64,000 nucleotides of DNA, taken from contig NZ_CANMZM010000002.1 in the NCBI RefSeq assembly GCF_947502395.1, forward strand, positions 186,001 through 250,000, written 5' to 3'. The translations under genes were made by a program, and so were the position numbers. Shown in pieces: positions 44,475 through 53,250 of the stretch (position 1 is its first letter; every line of letters starts with the position of its first letter). This DNA is from an uncultured Erythrobacter sp. (GTDB lineage: Bacteria > Pseudomonadota > Alphaproteobacteria > Sphingomonadales > Sphingomonadaceae). The notes beneath the pieces were generated by a model. It made no database searches, was not told where the DNA came from, and saw only the letters and a list, made by a program, of their open reading frames with translations.

Positions 44475-44786
44475 GTGAGCGACGGAAAGTGCCCAAAATG
44501 CGGAACACGTATCACCGCATTCCAGGCCGGTTTCAAAGGCAGAAAGAAGCCGTTTGAGTGCCGAGGCTGTGGCCAGAAAATCCAGAAAGCAAACTCTGAA
44601 TTGTGGCTTGCCATGGGCGCATTCGCCGCGTTTTGGGGGATCAAGTCCCAAACCGATGACATCGCTGTGCTCGCGGCAGTGTTTTTCGCGATGTGCGCGG
44701 TGATCGTGCTCAAATCCATGTACCGTGCGCAGATCGAACTCGCTGACGCAGTTGAAGGCATGGCTCAGGAACCGTCGAGCAGTTGA
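44475..44786 (+). CDS. Small zinc-ribbon membrane protein (hypothetical)
   Basis: 103 residues from GTG 44475, 2 bp after the CinA-like stop and following AGGCGGGA; the TTG at 44469 in the track is less likely. CPKCG near the start and CRGCG about 25 residues later form a four-cysteine ribbon. Two hydrophobic helices (LWLAMGAFAAFWGI, AVLAAVFFAMCAVIVLKSMY) follow and a short polar tail. No function is known to me; likely translationally coupled to the upstream gene. Confidence 0.75.
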   Translation: MSDGKCPKCGTRITAFQAGFKGRKKPFECRGCGQKIQKANSELWLAMGAFAAFWGIKSQTDDIAVLAAVFFAMCAVIVLKSMYRAQIELADAVEGMAQEPSSS

Positions 44787-44813
44787 CCGGCAAGGGAAAG
44801 CAAGGGGGATCAA

Positions 44814-45239
44814 ATGTCGATTAATCATGGGGCCGTCGCGCTCTTCACCGATTTACCGCAAGTCCTGCTCAAATACCGCGTCGCGGTAGGCGTGCTGGCG
44901 ATCCTGATCTGCGCTGGCACATGGGCGATTGATCTGATGGAGTTGGTCTACAACTGCCCATTTTGCCGGGCTCAGCGCACGGTGATTGGTCTTCTCGGCT
45001 TCCTCTTACTGATGCCAAACCTGCGATTTTGGCTGGTGCGTTACCTTTCCGTGGTGTTCGGCATTTTTGGACTGGTTGTGGGCGCAACGCAGCACTTTCG
45101 CGGATGGGCGCGCATGAATGCGGGCGAGTTTGAATGGGGCGATCAGTGGTACATTAATCCATGGCTCCTCTCAGGCTGCGCCATCTTCATCATCACCGCA
45201 TTGCTGCTGCTCATCTGGACGGAACGCAAGGGCGACTGA
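44814..45239 (+). CDS. DsbB-like four-helix membrane protein (short form)
   Basis: 141 residues, four helices. The first periplasmic loop has ELVYNCPFCRAQRTVIG, equivalent to the CxxC and QR of DsbB that contact the quinone. The second periplasmic loop (GWARMNAGEFEWGDQWYINPW) has no cysteine pair, unlike E. coli DsbB, so it may pass electrons from a different partner or have another role. AAGGGGGATC forms a good ribosome binding site. No DsbA gene is adjacent. Confidence 0.75.
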   Translation: MSINHGAVALFTDLPQVLLKYRVAVGVLAILICAGTWAIDLMELVYNCPFCRAQRTVIGLLGFLLLMPNLRFWLVRYLSVVFGIFGLVVGATQHFRGWARMNAGEFEWGDQWYINPWLLSGCAIFIITALLLLIWTERKGD

Positions 45240-45318
45240 TCCGCGACCATCATTGCGGGGCGAAACAATGAAGGCTCTCACCGCTCCTTAACCCCTTTAC
45301 GCTATCGTCACGCGTGTG

Positions 45319-46293
45319 ATGACCAGCGTTTTTGTCACCATCGACACTGAGTATTCCTCAGGACTTGTCACGGATCTGTCCGACGCCGGTCGGAGAGACA
45401 ATTTTGCGCGCTCGATCTCTTGCGATACGCCCGAGGGGCCTGCTGGCATTTCCTACAAGCTCAAGATGTTTGAGCGGTACGGCATAAAGGCGGTGTTCTT
45501 TGTCGATCCCATGCCCGCTCTTGTGTGGGGCGTGGCAGCGGTTGAGGATGTCATCGCCCCCATTCTGGAGGCGGGTCAGGACGTTCAGCTTCACTGCCAT
45601 ACCGAATGGCTTGGACTGGCAGGAGATGCAAACCCCCTCGCGTCCAAACGAACCGGTCAGAACCTCTATGATTTCCCGGTGGAAGAGCAATTCGAGATCC
45701 TTCAATTTGCCCGCGACACATTGGTTGCGGCAGGCGCGCCCTCTCCCGTTGCCTTTCGTGCCGGGAATTACGGCGCAAATGACGATAGCTTGCGCGCACT
45801 TGCTCAGCTTGGTCTGCGTTACGACAGCAGCTTTTGCCCCGCGCTCCCCGAAGCCAGCCGTATCAGCCTAACACCAGAGCACCGCTGCCCCACCTTGCAT
45901 GAGGGCATGATCGAAGTGCCCGTAGGCTGCATCGGCACCCATTCAGGCGGGTTGCGCCATGCTCAGATCACCGCGCTTTCGCTGGACGAGATGTCTTCCG
46001 CTATCCGTCATGCGAGCGATTTGGGCTGCCCAAGCTTCACCTTGGTCACGCATTCCTTCGAACTGATCAATCGTCGCAAATTAACGGTGAACCCAATCGT
46101 GCGCCGACGGTTTGCCGGCTTGTACCGCTTGCTTGGCACTACGGGCGGGGTGGCAACCGCCAGTTATCGCGACAATCCACCGCTGCCAGCAGGAACTGGC
46201 CCATCCCCCGCCCCGCTCCAGGCGAACCCATTGCGAACCGGCTACCGCTATGCCGAGCAACTTGTCTCCAACACGCTCTACGGTGCGCTGTGA
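45319..46293 (+). CDS. Polysaccharide deacetylase-family protein
   Basis: About 324 residues from ATG 45319 (GTG 45316 is also possible). NodB-like deacetylase fold: VFVTIDTEYSSG holds the first motif Asp, VQLHCHTEWLG the metal-binding His residues, and AFRAGNYGAN the third motif. Likely removes acetyl groups from a surface or exopolysaccharide. Its stop overlaps the next start (GTGA at 46290), so it is coupled to a GNAT protein of the FemAB/BioF2 type. Confidence 0.88.
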   Translation: MTSVFVTIDTEYSSGLVTDLSDAGRRDNFARSISCDTPEGPAGISYKLKMFERYGIKAVFFVDPMPALVWGVAAVEDVIAPILEAGQDVQLHCHTEWLGLAGDANPLASKRTGQNLYDFPVEEQFEILQFARDTLVAAGAPSPVAFRAGNYGANDDSLRALAQLGLRYDSSFCPALPEASRISLTPEHRCPTLHEGMIEVPVGCIGTHSGGLRHAQITALSLDEMSSAIRHASDLGCPSFTLVTHSFELINRRKLTVNPIVRRRFAGLYRLLGTTGGVATASYRDNPPLPAGTGPSPAPLQANPLRTGYRYAEQLVSNTLYGAL

Positions 46294-47198
46294 GTAGCGG
46301 CGCTTCCATCGACTTCACCCTCGGCTCGCGGCGATTGGCTTCGGTTGACCGCGCGCTTGCCACATGGGCTTTCAGTCTTGAAGACGCTCTCGACGGTTCA
46401 TCTCCTCTGACACCTCCCCCACTGGGTGCGGACGGTCTGCGCGTACTCTCAGCCCCGCAATCACGCATCGCAGAGATTGAAGAGCGTTTCCCTAATCACC
46501 TCCTTGGTTCGCGCCAAAGTTACGGGCGGCATTACATCGCCATGGAAGGCAACTCCTTTGAAAATTACCTCGCTGGCTTCTCAAGCAAGACCCGTTCTAC
46601 CCTCCGGCGCAAGGCACGCAAACTTGCCAAGGAAGCCGGAGAATACACTCTAACCGAACACATCACCCGCGCCGAAGTTGAAGCCTTTCTCGAAGCCGCG
46701 CTTCCCTTGTCCGCCAAAACCTATCAGGCGCGTTTACTCGATGCGGGTCTTCCCGATAGTCCAGAGGCGCGCGCCGAAATGCTCAATAAAGCTCAGAACG
46801 GCCAAATGCGGTGCTTCCTCCTTTGGGTCGGCAAGAGGCCCATCGCCTATCTCAGCCTCCCGCTTGTAGGAAATACCCTCGTCTATACGCATCTGGGCTA
46901 TGACCCCGAGTTTGCGCGGCTCTCACCTGGCACCGTCTTACAACTTATCGCGCTTGAGCGGCTATTCGCTGAGAATGCCTACGCCTATTTCGACTTCACC
47001 GAGGGTGAAGGTGCGCATAAGGCCATGTTCGGCACGGATAGCATCGAATGCTCAAGCTTCGTGCTCCTCAGCCCAACCATCGCCAATCGCGCACTGCTCG
47101 GGGCAAGGGCATCGTTCGACGGCGCGGTCGAAGCTGCTCGCAGTGTGGCAGACCGCACAGGCGTGCTCACCAAAATCCGTTCCGCTTTACGAGCCTAA
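46290..47198 (+). CDS. GNAT-family protein of the FemAB/BioF2-like type
   Basis: 302 residues from GTG 46290. The C-terminal acetyltransferase-like domain shows FSSKTRSTLRRKARKLAKEAGEY, MRCFLLWVGKRPIAYLSLPLVG, YDPEFARLSPGTVLQLIALERLF and YFDFTEGEGAHKAMFG, a pattern seen in cellulose/exopolysaccharide-linked GNAT proteins. It probably acylates a sugar or an amino sugar. Translational coupling to the deacetylase suggests the pair swaps acyl groups on one polysaccharide. Confidence 0.87.
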   Translation: MSSGASIDFTLGSRRLASVDRALATWAFSLEDALDGSSPLTPPPLGADGLRVLSAPQSRIAEIEERFPNHLLGSRQSYGRHYIAMEGNSFENYLAGFSSKTRSTLRRKARKLAKEAGEYTLTEHITRAEVEAFLEAALPLSAKTYQARLLDAGLPDSPEARAEMLNKAQNGQMRCFLLWVGKRPIAYLSLPLVGNTLVYTHLGYDPEFARLSPGTVLQLIALERLFAENAYAYFDFTEGEGAHKAMFGTDSIECSSFVLLSPTIANRALLGARASFDGAVEAARSVADRTGVLTKIRSALRA

Positions 47199-47201
47199 AC
47201 G

Positions 47202-47240
47202 AAAAAGGGGTTGGAAGCTCTAAGCTCCCAGCCCCTTTTT
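47202..47240. terminator. Bidirectional Rho-independent terminator between GNAT gene and rplA
   Basis: AAAAA, then GGGGTTGGAAGCT pairing with AGCTCCCAGCCCC (13 bp, two mismatched or wobble positions), then TTTTT. It serves both convergent genes and ends the rplK-rplA transcript directly after rplA. Confidence 0.85.
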
Positions 47241-47305
47241 CATGTTCTTCCGAAGTAGGAAAGCAGAGCTCTTAGCTTGCTACCGCCTCGCGAATTGAAC
47301 GCGCT

Positions 47306-47998
47306 TTACGCGCCTTCGACCTGTGATGCGTCAATCTTGAGGCCTGGACCCATGGTCGAGGTCAGAGAGATCTTCTTCACATATTTGCCTTTGGCACCTG
47401 ATGGCTTGGCTTTCACAACCGCTTGGGTAAGCGCTTCGAAGTTTGCCTTCAAAGCCGCATCGTCAAACGACAGCTTGCCGATGCCGGTGTGAATGATGCC
47501 CATTTTCTCAACGCGGAACTCAACCTGGCCGCCCTTTGCGTCCTTCACGGCTTGCTCTACGTTAGGAGTGACAGTGCCAAGCTTCGGGTTAGGCATAAGG
47601 CCTTTAGGGCCGAGCACTTTACCCAGACGACCAACAACACCCATCATGTCAGGGGTTGCGATCACGCGGTCAAAATCGAGGTTGCCGTTCTGCATCTCTT
47701 CCATGAGATCTTCTGCGCCAACTTTGTCAGCACCAGCAGCCGTGGCTTTGTCCGCATTATCGCCGCGTGCAAACACAGCAACTTTCACGTCTTTACCGGT
47801 GCCCGATGGTAGCGAGACCATGCCGCGAACCATCTGGTCAGCGTGACGCGGATCAACGCCAAGGTTCATCGCCAGCTCAACGGTTTCGTCAAACTTCGCT
47901 TTGTGCGCGCGCAGTGTCGCGATGGCTTCGTCCACGGTGTAGAGCTTGTCATTGTCGAGCTCAGCAACGGTTTTTTGCTTTTTCGTCAGTTTCGCCAT
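47306..47998 (-). CDS. rplA: 50S ribosomal protein L1
   Basis: 230 residues from ATG 47998 ([17 protein letters not shown]); the track start at 48046 lies inside rplK. Canonical L1: [40 protein letters not shown] and a [18 protein letters not shown] core loop. It forms the L1 stalk, binds 23S rRNA and commonly represses its own operon. It lies 4 bp after rplK. A terminator directly follows, so rplJ-rplL-rpoBC are not in this unit. Confidence 0.98.
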   Translation of the reverse strand: MAKLTKKQKTVAELDNDKLYTVDEAIATLRAHKAKFDETVELAMNLGVDPRHADQMVRGMVSLPSGTGKDVKVAVFARGDNADKATAAGADKVGAEDLMEEMQNGNLDFDRVIATPDMMGVVGRLGKVLGPKGLMPNPKLGTVTPNVEQAVKDAKGGQVEFRVEKMGIIHTGIGKLSFDDAALKANFEALTQAVVKAKPSGAKGKYVKKISLTSTMGPGLKIDASQVEGA

Positions 47999-48002
47999 GA
48001 TC

Positions 48003-48431
48003 TTAGCCCTCCACCTCGAGGCCCATCGCGCGAGCGGAGCCTTCAATGATCTTCATCGCGGCTTCGATATCGTTCGCGTTGAGATCTTTCATTTTCGTCT
48101 CAGCGATCTCTTTAACCTGAGCTGAGGTGATTTTGCCGACCTTCGTCTTGTTCGGCTCGCCAGAACCCGATTTGATCTTAGCGGCTTTCTTAAGCAGATA
48201 AGATGCAGGCGGGGTTTTGGTGGTGAAGGTGAACGAGCGGTCAGCGTAAACCGTGATCGTGGTGGGGATCGGGGCGTTCTTCTCAAGGTCCTGTGTCGCG
48301 GCGTTAAACGCCTTACAGAATTCCATGATGTTGACGCCGCGCTGACCCAGCGCCGGGCCGATTGGCGGGCTGGGATTAGCAGTACCAGCTGGCACTTGCA
48401 GCTTGATATAGCCTTCGATTTTCTTGGCCAT
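48003..48431 (-). CDS. rplK: 50S ribosomal protein L11
   Basis: 142 residues, full length. [34 protein letters not shown] is the conserved N-domain and the C-domain ends [24 protein letters not shown] before ATG 48431 is a strong ribosome binding site. First gene of the rplK-rplA unit. In most bacteria nusG lies immediately upstream; here nusG is 5.7 kb away. Confidence 0.98.
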   Translation of the reverse strand: MAKKIEGYIKLQVPAGTANPSPPIGPALGQRGVNIMEFCKAFNAATQDLEKNAPIPTTITVYADRSFTFTTKTPPASYLLKKAAKIKSGSGEPNKTKVGKITSAQVKEIAETKMKDLNANDIEAAMKIIEGSARAMGLEVEG

Positions 48432-48854
48432 GAATGGCCTCCTTTCGCACTGTCTCCGCCCTCTTTTGAAAAGCAGATCATGTTAAGCGGTCAAACAGTC
48501 GATCTGGCGATCAACCTCCCGCACTGGTTCCCAATTGGGATTCGCGTGTGAAACGCGAGGGCGCTCCATTAGCGTTTTGTGACCCTTTCGCAAGAAAAAA
48601 AGCCCGCGCACGCCTTTCCGTTTGAGACACTTGAGACACTGTCCAAGGGCAAAAAACCGTTGCCTGACGAAACGCGCTGAAATCAGGCGGAAAAGACCCG
48701 TGAAAAAGCGTGCGAAGAGGGGGATTGCTGTGAAGGCATTCCACGGCTTCTAGCGCAGACTACGTAGTGTAGGAAAATTCGGCGAGTGCGGCCCGGAGTC
48801 GGCTTGGCGCGCCCCTGATGCGCCATATTCACGCAAATATGCTATGATCACGTC
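48432..48854. other. Leader region of rplK and upstream region of the retropepsin-like gene
   Basis: About 420 bp without a gene. A tandem repeat TTGAGACAC TTGAGACAC lies at 48622-48639. It must contain the rplK promoter, since nusG is no longer next door, but I could not pick a convincing -35/-10 pair. Confidence 0.4.
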
Positions 48855-49931
48855 ATGAGGCCGTTCGGAAACTTACTAGCCTGTGCAATTGCGATCAGCG
48901 CCGCAACGCTAATCGCCGCGCCTGGCACCGCCCTGCCAGCTCATGCACAGAACGGCGATGCTGAAACTTCGGACCAAGACCAAGCACCACAGATGCCCGA
49001 GTTGCCTCCCGCCGAGTTTGACGAAACACTCTCGGTTGGCGGTGACGAGATCGAGGCGCGGCAGTTGCGCAGCCGCATGACGGTTGAGGTCAACATCAAC
49101 GGCACTGGTCCGCACAGGTTCGTGGTTGATAGCGGCGCAGACACTTCGGTGATCGGGCGGAAGCTGGCAGCGGAGCTGGAACTACCCGGTGCTGACCCGG
49201 TCCTGCTTCACTCGATGACTGAAAGCACGATGGTGGACCGCGCTCAGGTCGATACTCTTGAGTTGGGGCCTTCGATGGTCACCAACCTTGAGCTCCCCGT
49301 GCTCAAAGAGGCCTTTATTGGCGGGGATGGCATGATTGGTCTCGATGCGCTGGTAGAGCAGCGGCTGATGCTCGACTTCGATGAAAGGATCATCACGGTA
49401 GAGGATCGCTACGATGAACCAGTCGACTTTGGCCGAAACGAAATCATCGTGACCGGGCGGCTTCAACGTGGCCAATTGATCCTTACCGAGGTGAAGGCGC
49501 AAGGACACGAGGTCGATGCGATCATCGACACTGGAACAGAAGTGACGATCGGCAATTTGGCGCTCAAGGAAGAGTTGATCCGTCGCAGCAACCGTGACGA
49601 TCAAACATTCGAGATTTTTGGCGTAACTGGAGCCAGCGCTGAGATTGAATTTGCCATTGTCCACCGGCTGCAAATGGGACCCGTCACGTTCAGCAATGTG
49701 CCCATTGCGTTTGCGGATGTCCCGCCCTTTGAAGTCTTCGGAATCAACGACAAACCTTCCTTGCTGCTCGGCACCGACTTGATGGAGACCTTCCGCCGTG
49801 TATCCCTTGATTTTGCCGAACGGAAAGTACGCTTCCAGCTCAAGAAATGCGGTTCGCAGCTCGCAAGGGTACGCACCATCAAGCACGCAACTCGGCTAAG
49901 GGCTCAAGCTGCAAGCGCGTGCGAACGCTAG
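48855..49931 (+). CDS. Secreted double retropepsin-like aspartic protease
   Basis: 358 residues. A signal peptide (LLACAIAISAATLIAAPGTALPAHAQ) is followed by two retropepsin-like halves: HRFVVDSGADTSVIGRKLA near residue 90 and EVDAIIDTGTEVTIGNLAL near 225, each with the catalytic D-S/T-G. Each half ends with a hydrophobic Gly segment (GMIGLDALVEQRLMLDF; LLLGTDLMETFRRVSLDF). The two halves could fold as a pseudo-dimer. Periplasmic substrate unknown. Confidence 0.87.
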   Translation: MRPFGNLLACAIAISAATLIAAPGTALPAHAQNGDAETSDQDQAPQMPELPPAEFDETLSVGGDEIEARQLRSRMTVEVNINGTGPHRFVVDSGADTSVIGRKLAAELELPGADPVLLHSMTESTMVDRAQVDTLELGPSMVTNLELPVLKEAFIGGDGMIGLDALVEQRLMLDFDERIITVEDRYDEPVDFGRNEIIVTGRLQRGQLILTEVKAQGHEVDAIIDTGTEVTIGNLALKEELIRRSNRDDQTFEIFGVTGASAEIEFAIVHRLQMGPVTFSNVPIAFADVPPFEVFGINDKPSLLLGTDLMETFRRVSLDFAERKVRFQLKKCGSQLARVRTIKHATRLRAQAASACER

Positions 49932-50035
49932 AGCGCTTGACCGACGGAAGGTGTGTTGCCAGCACTAGACACCTCGAATGACCCGATCTAGACCTGCATA
50001 GGCAGGAGGATAGGGCCATACTCTCACCAGATCAG

Positions 50036-50476
50036 ATGTTCGGTTACGCAGGACAGACCGCCATGTTGGGCTGGCTGATCCTGATTTTTCTACCTCGCCA
50101 TTGGGGCTGGCTGGTCGCCATTCCTCGCTATGTGGTCCCATTCGGATTGTCGCTGCTCTATGCTGGCCTTGCCATGACGCGTTTCTTCCAGATTGAGGGC
50201 GGCGGTTATGGTTCCTTGGATCAGGTCGCAGTGTTTTTGGGCGACCGTGAGATGTTGCTCGCAGGCTGGGTGCACTATCTCGCTTTTGACCTGTTCATCG
50301 GCGGTTGGATCGCGGTCCAATGCGACAAGCTCGGGATCAACCGGCTCTTGCAGGCACCTATTCTTATGCTGACCTTTATGTTTGGCCCCGTCGGGCTCGC
50401 TCTCTTTATGGTGATGCGAGCCGGCTATTTCCGAAAGAGCGAAGGCAGTATTCCGGTGCGGGAGACGGCGGCATGA
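50036..50476 (+). CDS. ABA4-like (DUF4281) membrane protein
   Basis: 146 residues, four hydrophobic segments. AGQTAMLGWLILIFLPRHW, a conserved GWVHYLAFDLFIGGWIAVQCDKLGI and LTFMFGPVGLALFMVMRAGY match the ABA4-like family, named for a plant plastid protein needed for neoxanthin formation. In a carotenoid-making alphaproteobacterium it could take part in carotenoid modification, but no carotenoid gene is close. ATGA overlap with the next gene. Confidence 0.82.
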   Translation: MFGYAGQTAMLGWLILIFLPRHWGWLVAIPRYVVPFGLSLLYAGLAMTRFFQIEGGGYGSLDQVAVFLGDREMLLAGWVHYLAFDLFIGGWIAVQCDKLGINRLLQAPILMLTFMFGPVGLALFMVMRAGYFRKSEGSIPVRETAA

Positions 50477-51309
50477 ACCTGTTTCGATCCAATAGCGCAC
50501 GCGCGCCTGTTGTTCCGCTATCCAGCAGGTTTGACAACGATCTTGTCACCCGCCTCAACCTTGCATTGGCACTGTTCATGGCGGCGTGTTTTGTGGTGTT
50601 CATTCCCGCTTGGTTGATCGACACACGCCTGCTCGACAGCGCCAATGTCTGGACAAAGCCACAGAAGTTCCATGTCTCACTTTCACTGCATTTCTTGACG
50701 CTAGCCGTCCTGATGCAGCTCGTGCCGCGTGAGGTGCGGAAGGGGCCGGTCCTCGTGATCTTCTCATACCTTGCGGCGGCCGCACTGGTGTTCGAGTTTG
50801 TCTGGGTGGGCCTGCAAGCAGGGCGCGCATCCCGCTCACATTTCAACTTCGACTCCGCGTTCGAGGGGATCATGTACGCTTTGATGGGTCTCGGTGCGTT
50901 CCTGCTGATGACGATCTGCATGGCGCTCGCGGTACAGATATGGCGCAAGGGAGACCGGGCGCGCAAAGGGCTTTGGCTGGGCGCGGTTGTTGGGCTAACC
51001 TTGGCGTTTGTGAGCACGCTCTACTTTGGGTTCACTATGTCGAGCTCGGGCCGATATGTCGGTGCGCCGCTCACGGGTGGAGGCGCGACGGTGCCCTTCT
51101 TCGGCTGGTCGAGGGAATATGGTGACTTGCGTCCGGCCCATTTTGTGAGCCTTCACCTGATGCAAACCGTGCCGTTAGCCGGGTGGCTGGCGGATCGCTA
51201 CGGCTGGAACGCGGTGTTAACTGTCGCAGGCGTTGCAATCGTCCAATTGGGCGTTGCAGCTGCCCTTTTCTTCCAGGCTCAAAGCGGCGCACCCTTTTGG
51301 CCGGTTTAA
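50473..51309 (+). CDS. Multi-pass membrane protein (hypothetical)
   Basis: 278 residues from ATG 50473 overlapping the ABA4-like stop; the track start at 50305 lies inside that gene. Seven or so hydrophobic segments: LALALFMAACFVVFIPAWLID, SLSLHFLTLAVLMQLV, VIFSYLAAAALVFEFVWVGLQ, IMYALMGLGAFLLMTICMALAV, LWLGAVVGLTLAFVSTLYFGF and a last helix near the C-terminus. No motif recognised. Translational coupling suggests it acts with the ABA4-like protein. Confidence 0.8.
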   Translation: MNLFRSNSARAPVVPLSSRFDNDLVTRLNLALALFMAACFVVFIPAWLIDTRLLDSANVWTKPQKFHVSLSLHFLTLAVLMQLVPREVRKGPVLVIFSYLAAAALVFEFVWVGLQAGRASRSHFNFDSAFEGIMYALMGLGAFLLMTICMALAVQIWRKGDRARKGLWLGAVVGLTLAFVSTLYFGFTMSSSGRYVGAPLTGGGATVPFFGWSREYGDLRPAHFVSLHLMQTVPLAGWLADRYGWNAVLTVAGVAIVQLGVAAALFFQAQSGAPFWPV

Positions 51310-51491
51310 GCCAGAGACCTAAGAAATTGCTCCATCACTTACGGAGCCTGGAGACTTGGCTTTGAGTGGCGAAGCAGAGCCTAATCGAAAAGCTAAATCC
51401 CAGGTAAAGGCACTTACAATTACTCCTTAACTTGTCGCATCTATCAGCAATCCCAGGGATTTACATCGTAATCAGACAAAGGGAGAAACTC

Positions 51492-52163
51492 GTGCTGCGC
51501 GCTGCAATTCAACTCAAAGATATCGTTTCCAGCAATGTGACAGCGCTGGTAGAATCGGCCGCCAATCCTTCAAAGCTGTTGCACAACTTGCAGCGCGAAA
51601 TTGAGGCTTCGATCATCGCTCTCGAAAGTGATAAGCGCAAAGCTGAGCAGCGCTTGGCTGATCTTGAAGCCCGGCGATACCAGACCCAGTTCCGCGAGGC
51701 GGATTGGGGAGATCAGGCAAAGGTGGCTATGGATGCCGGTGACGAAGCGCTGGCTCGCCAGGCGCTCTTGGCACGCGAAGACTGCCGCCAGCTTTTGGAC
51801 AACACCGAACAAAACCTCAAAACTGCAAAGTCCGAACTCGAATCGATTTCGAAAGCGGTTGAGGAACTCAACATCAAGCGGGAGGATGTGCGCCAACGCA
51901 GCGCCGATCAGCTTGCAGCCGATGGCAGCGACGGAATCTGCGGTTCGTCCGCTCACTCGAAAACCGACAAGCGTCTCGATAAGATCTCAAAACTTCAACG
52001 CCGCGCTGAATTTGCGACCGACGATGTTTCGCCCAGCATCAGTGAGGTGGCCGTCAGCCGTGACATCGAAGAAATGCGCCGCGAACGGGCAGTACAGGAA
52101 GAGCTCGATGCACTTCGAGGCGGCCCCGCACCTAAGAAAAGCGCGCGCCGCAAATCCAAGTAG
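51492..52163 (+). CDS. PspA/IM30-family coiled-coil protein
   Basis: 223 residues from GTG 51492, after AAGGGAG at about 51480; the track start at 51432 adds an unlikely leader. Start VLRAAIQLKDIVSSNVTALVESAANPSKLLHNL matches the PspA N-terminal amphipathic helix followed by long heptad-rich coiled coil (LESDKRKAEQRLADLEARRYQ; LLDNTEQNLKTAKSELESISKAVEEL). It likely binds the inner membrane and helps keep the proton gradient. No PspB/C partner is adjacent. The tail is basic (KKSARRKSK). Confidence 0.85.
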   Translation: MLRAAIQLKDIVSSNVTALVESAANPSKLLHNLQREIEASIIALESDKRKAEQRLADLEARRYQTQFREADWGDQAKVAMDAGDEALARQALLAREDCRQLLDNTEQNLKTAKSELESISKAVEELNIKREDVRQRSADQLAADGSDGICGSSAHSKTDKRLDKISKLQRRAEFATDDVSPSISEVAVSRDIEEMRRERAVQEELDALRGGPAPKKSARRKSK

Positions 52164-52166
52164 GCC

Positions 52167-52367
52167 TTAGGTCAGGTCATTCAGTCTGCCAGCCAGCTCA
52201 TGGACCGGGGTCTTCATGCCCTTGGTCCGGCTGGTGAGGTGGTATTGATGGCACAGCTCGCATTTATAGGCGCGCAAAGTGACATCCGCGCGCGCCGCGA
52301 CTTCCTCCGCCGCCTCGCGGGTGGCGAAGCGTTTTTTGCGAGTGCAGATGCGCGGGGTGGTTTTCAT
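52167..52367 (-). CDS. Small CxxC protein (hypothetical, conserved type)
   Basis: 66 residues. Ends TLRAYKCELCHQYHLTSRTKGMKTPVHELAGRLNDL: the YKCELCHQYHLTSR core (Cys pair and His) looks like a short zinc-binding or treble-clef-like element, and the N-terminus is basic. I recall similar small proteins in Sphingomonadales but know of no function. Convergent with the PspA-like gene. Confidence 0.7.
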   Translation of the reverse strand: MKTTPRICTRKKRFATREAAEEVAARADVTLRAYKCELCHQYHLTSRTKGMKTPVHELAGRLNDLT

Positions 52368-52377
52368 CTTGGCAATT

Positions 52378-53148
52378 CTAACCGAGCGGAGGGAGACCGA
52401 CCAGAGCGCGCCCTTCCTCGGTCTTGATCGAGAAGTCGGTTCCGGCGAATTGGCGACCGCCGTCGCCGCACAGGAACACCACAGCGCGCGCAGCCCATTC
52501 GGGCGGAATATGCACGCTTGGATCCAGCTGGCTCACCGGGTTCATGCCGGATTCGCGGATCTGGTCCATCATCGGCGTTGCAACGGTCCCGGGGCTAAGG
52601 CCGACAATCGTGATCCCGCGCGATCCATATTCCTTGTGCCCAACTTCTGTGAGTTTCCGAGCCGCCGCCTTGCTTGCGCAATAATGGCTCCACCCTTCAA
52701 GAGCGCTGTTTACCGCGCCTGAGCTCATATTGATGATCGTGCCCGCGCCCTGTTCGAGCATAGGCGGGAGCCCAGCGCGCATAGCGTTGAACACGCCCTT
52801 CACATTGATGTCGATTGCGTCGGCCCAAAGGTCCGGGTCGACCTCGCCTAGGTGCCCGATTGGCGTCATGGTACCCGCATTGTTGACGAGAATATCGACG
52901 CGCCCAAAGTGCCCAATCGCCTTTTCAAACGCGGCATCGACTTGAGCGCGCACCGCCACGTCGCAAACCGAAGTTTCAACCCGTGCACCTACCTCTCGAA
53001 GACGCTTGGCGATGGTCTCTAGCCGCTCTGCGCGCCGGGCAAGGAGCATGAGATTTGCGCCAAGCTCGGCCATCAGGTCAGCACAAGCTTCGCCAATTCC
53101 GCTGCTCGCGCCGGTGATGATTACGGTTTTTCCGGTAAGGTCATTCAT
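52378..53148 (-). CDS. SDR-family oxidoreductase
   Basis: About 256 residues from ATG 53148, following AGGTGA; the track GTG at 53157 is less likely. Classic short-chain dehydrogenase: TVIITGASSGIGEACADLM cofactor loop, ILVNNAGT, catalytic Ser in INMSSGAVNSAL and YCASKAAARKL (Tyr-x-x-x-Lys). Substrate unknown. Divergent from a LysR gene 102 bp away, a pairing that suggests LysR control. Confidence 0.92.
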   Translation of the reverse strand: MNDLTGKTVIITGASSGIGEACADLMAELGANLMLLARRAERLETIAKRLREVGARVETSVCDVAVRAQVDAAFEKAIGHFGRVDILVNNAGTMTPIGHLGEVDPDLWADAIDINVKGVFNAMRAGLPPMLEQGAGTIINMSSGAVNSALEGWSHYCASKAAARKLTEVGHKEYGSRGITIVGLSPGTVATPMMDQIRESGMNPVSQLDPSVHIPPEWAARAVVFLCGDGGRQFAGTDFSIKTEEGRALVGLPPLG

Positions 53149-53233
53149 TGGGGTCACCTGTTCACTTTAACTTTGCGCAGCCCATTTCTCATCACTATCT
53201 GACGCAATAAAGCCTGTTCACGACAATTCATTT

Positions 53234-53248
53234 ATGCAATTTTCGCAT
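53234..53248. promoter_or_regulatory. LysR-type T-N11-A box between SDR and LysR genes
   Basis: ATGC-AATTTTC-GCAT is a 4-bp dyad containing T-N11-A, 2 bp before the LysR start codon. Candidate binding site of the LysR protein. Confidence 0.4.
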
Positions 53249-53250
53249 TA

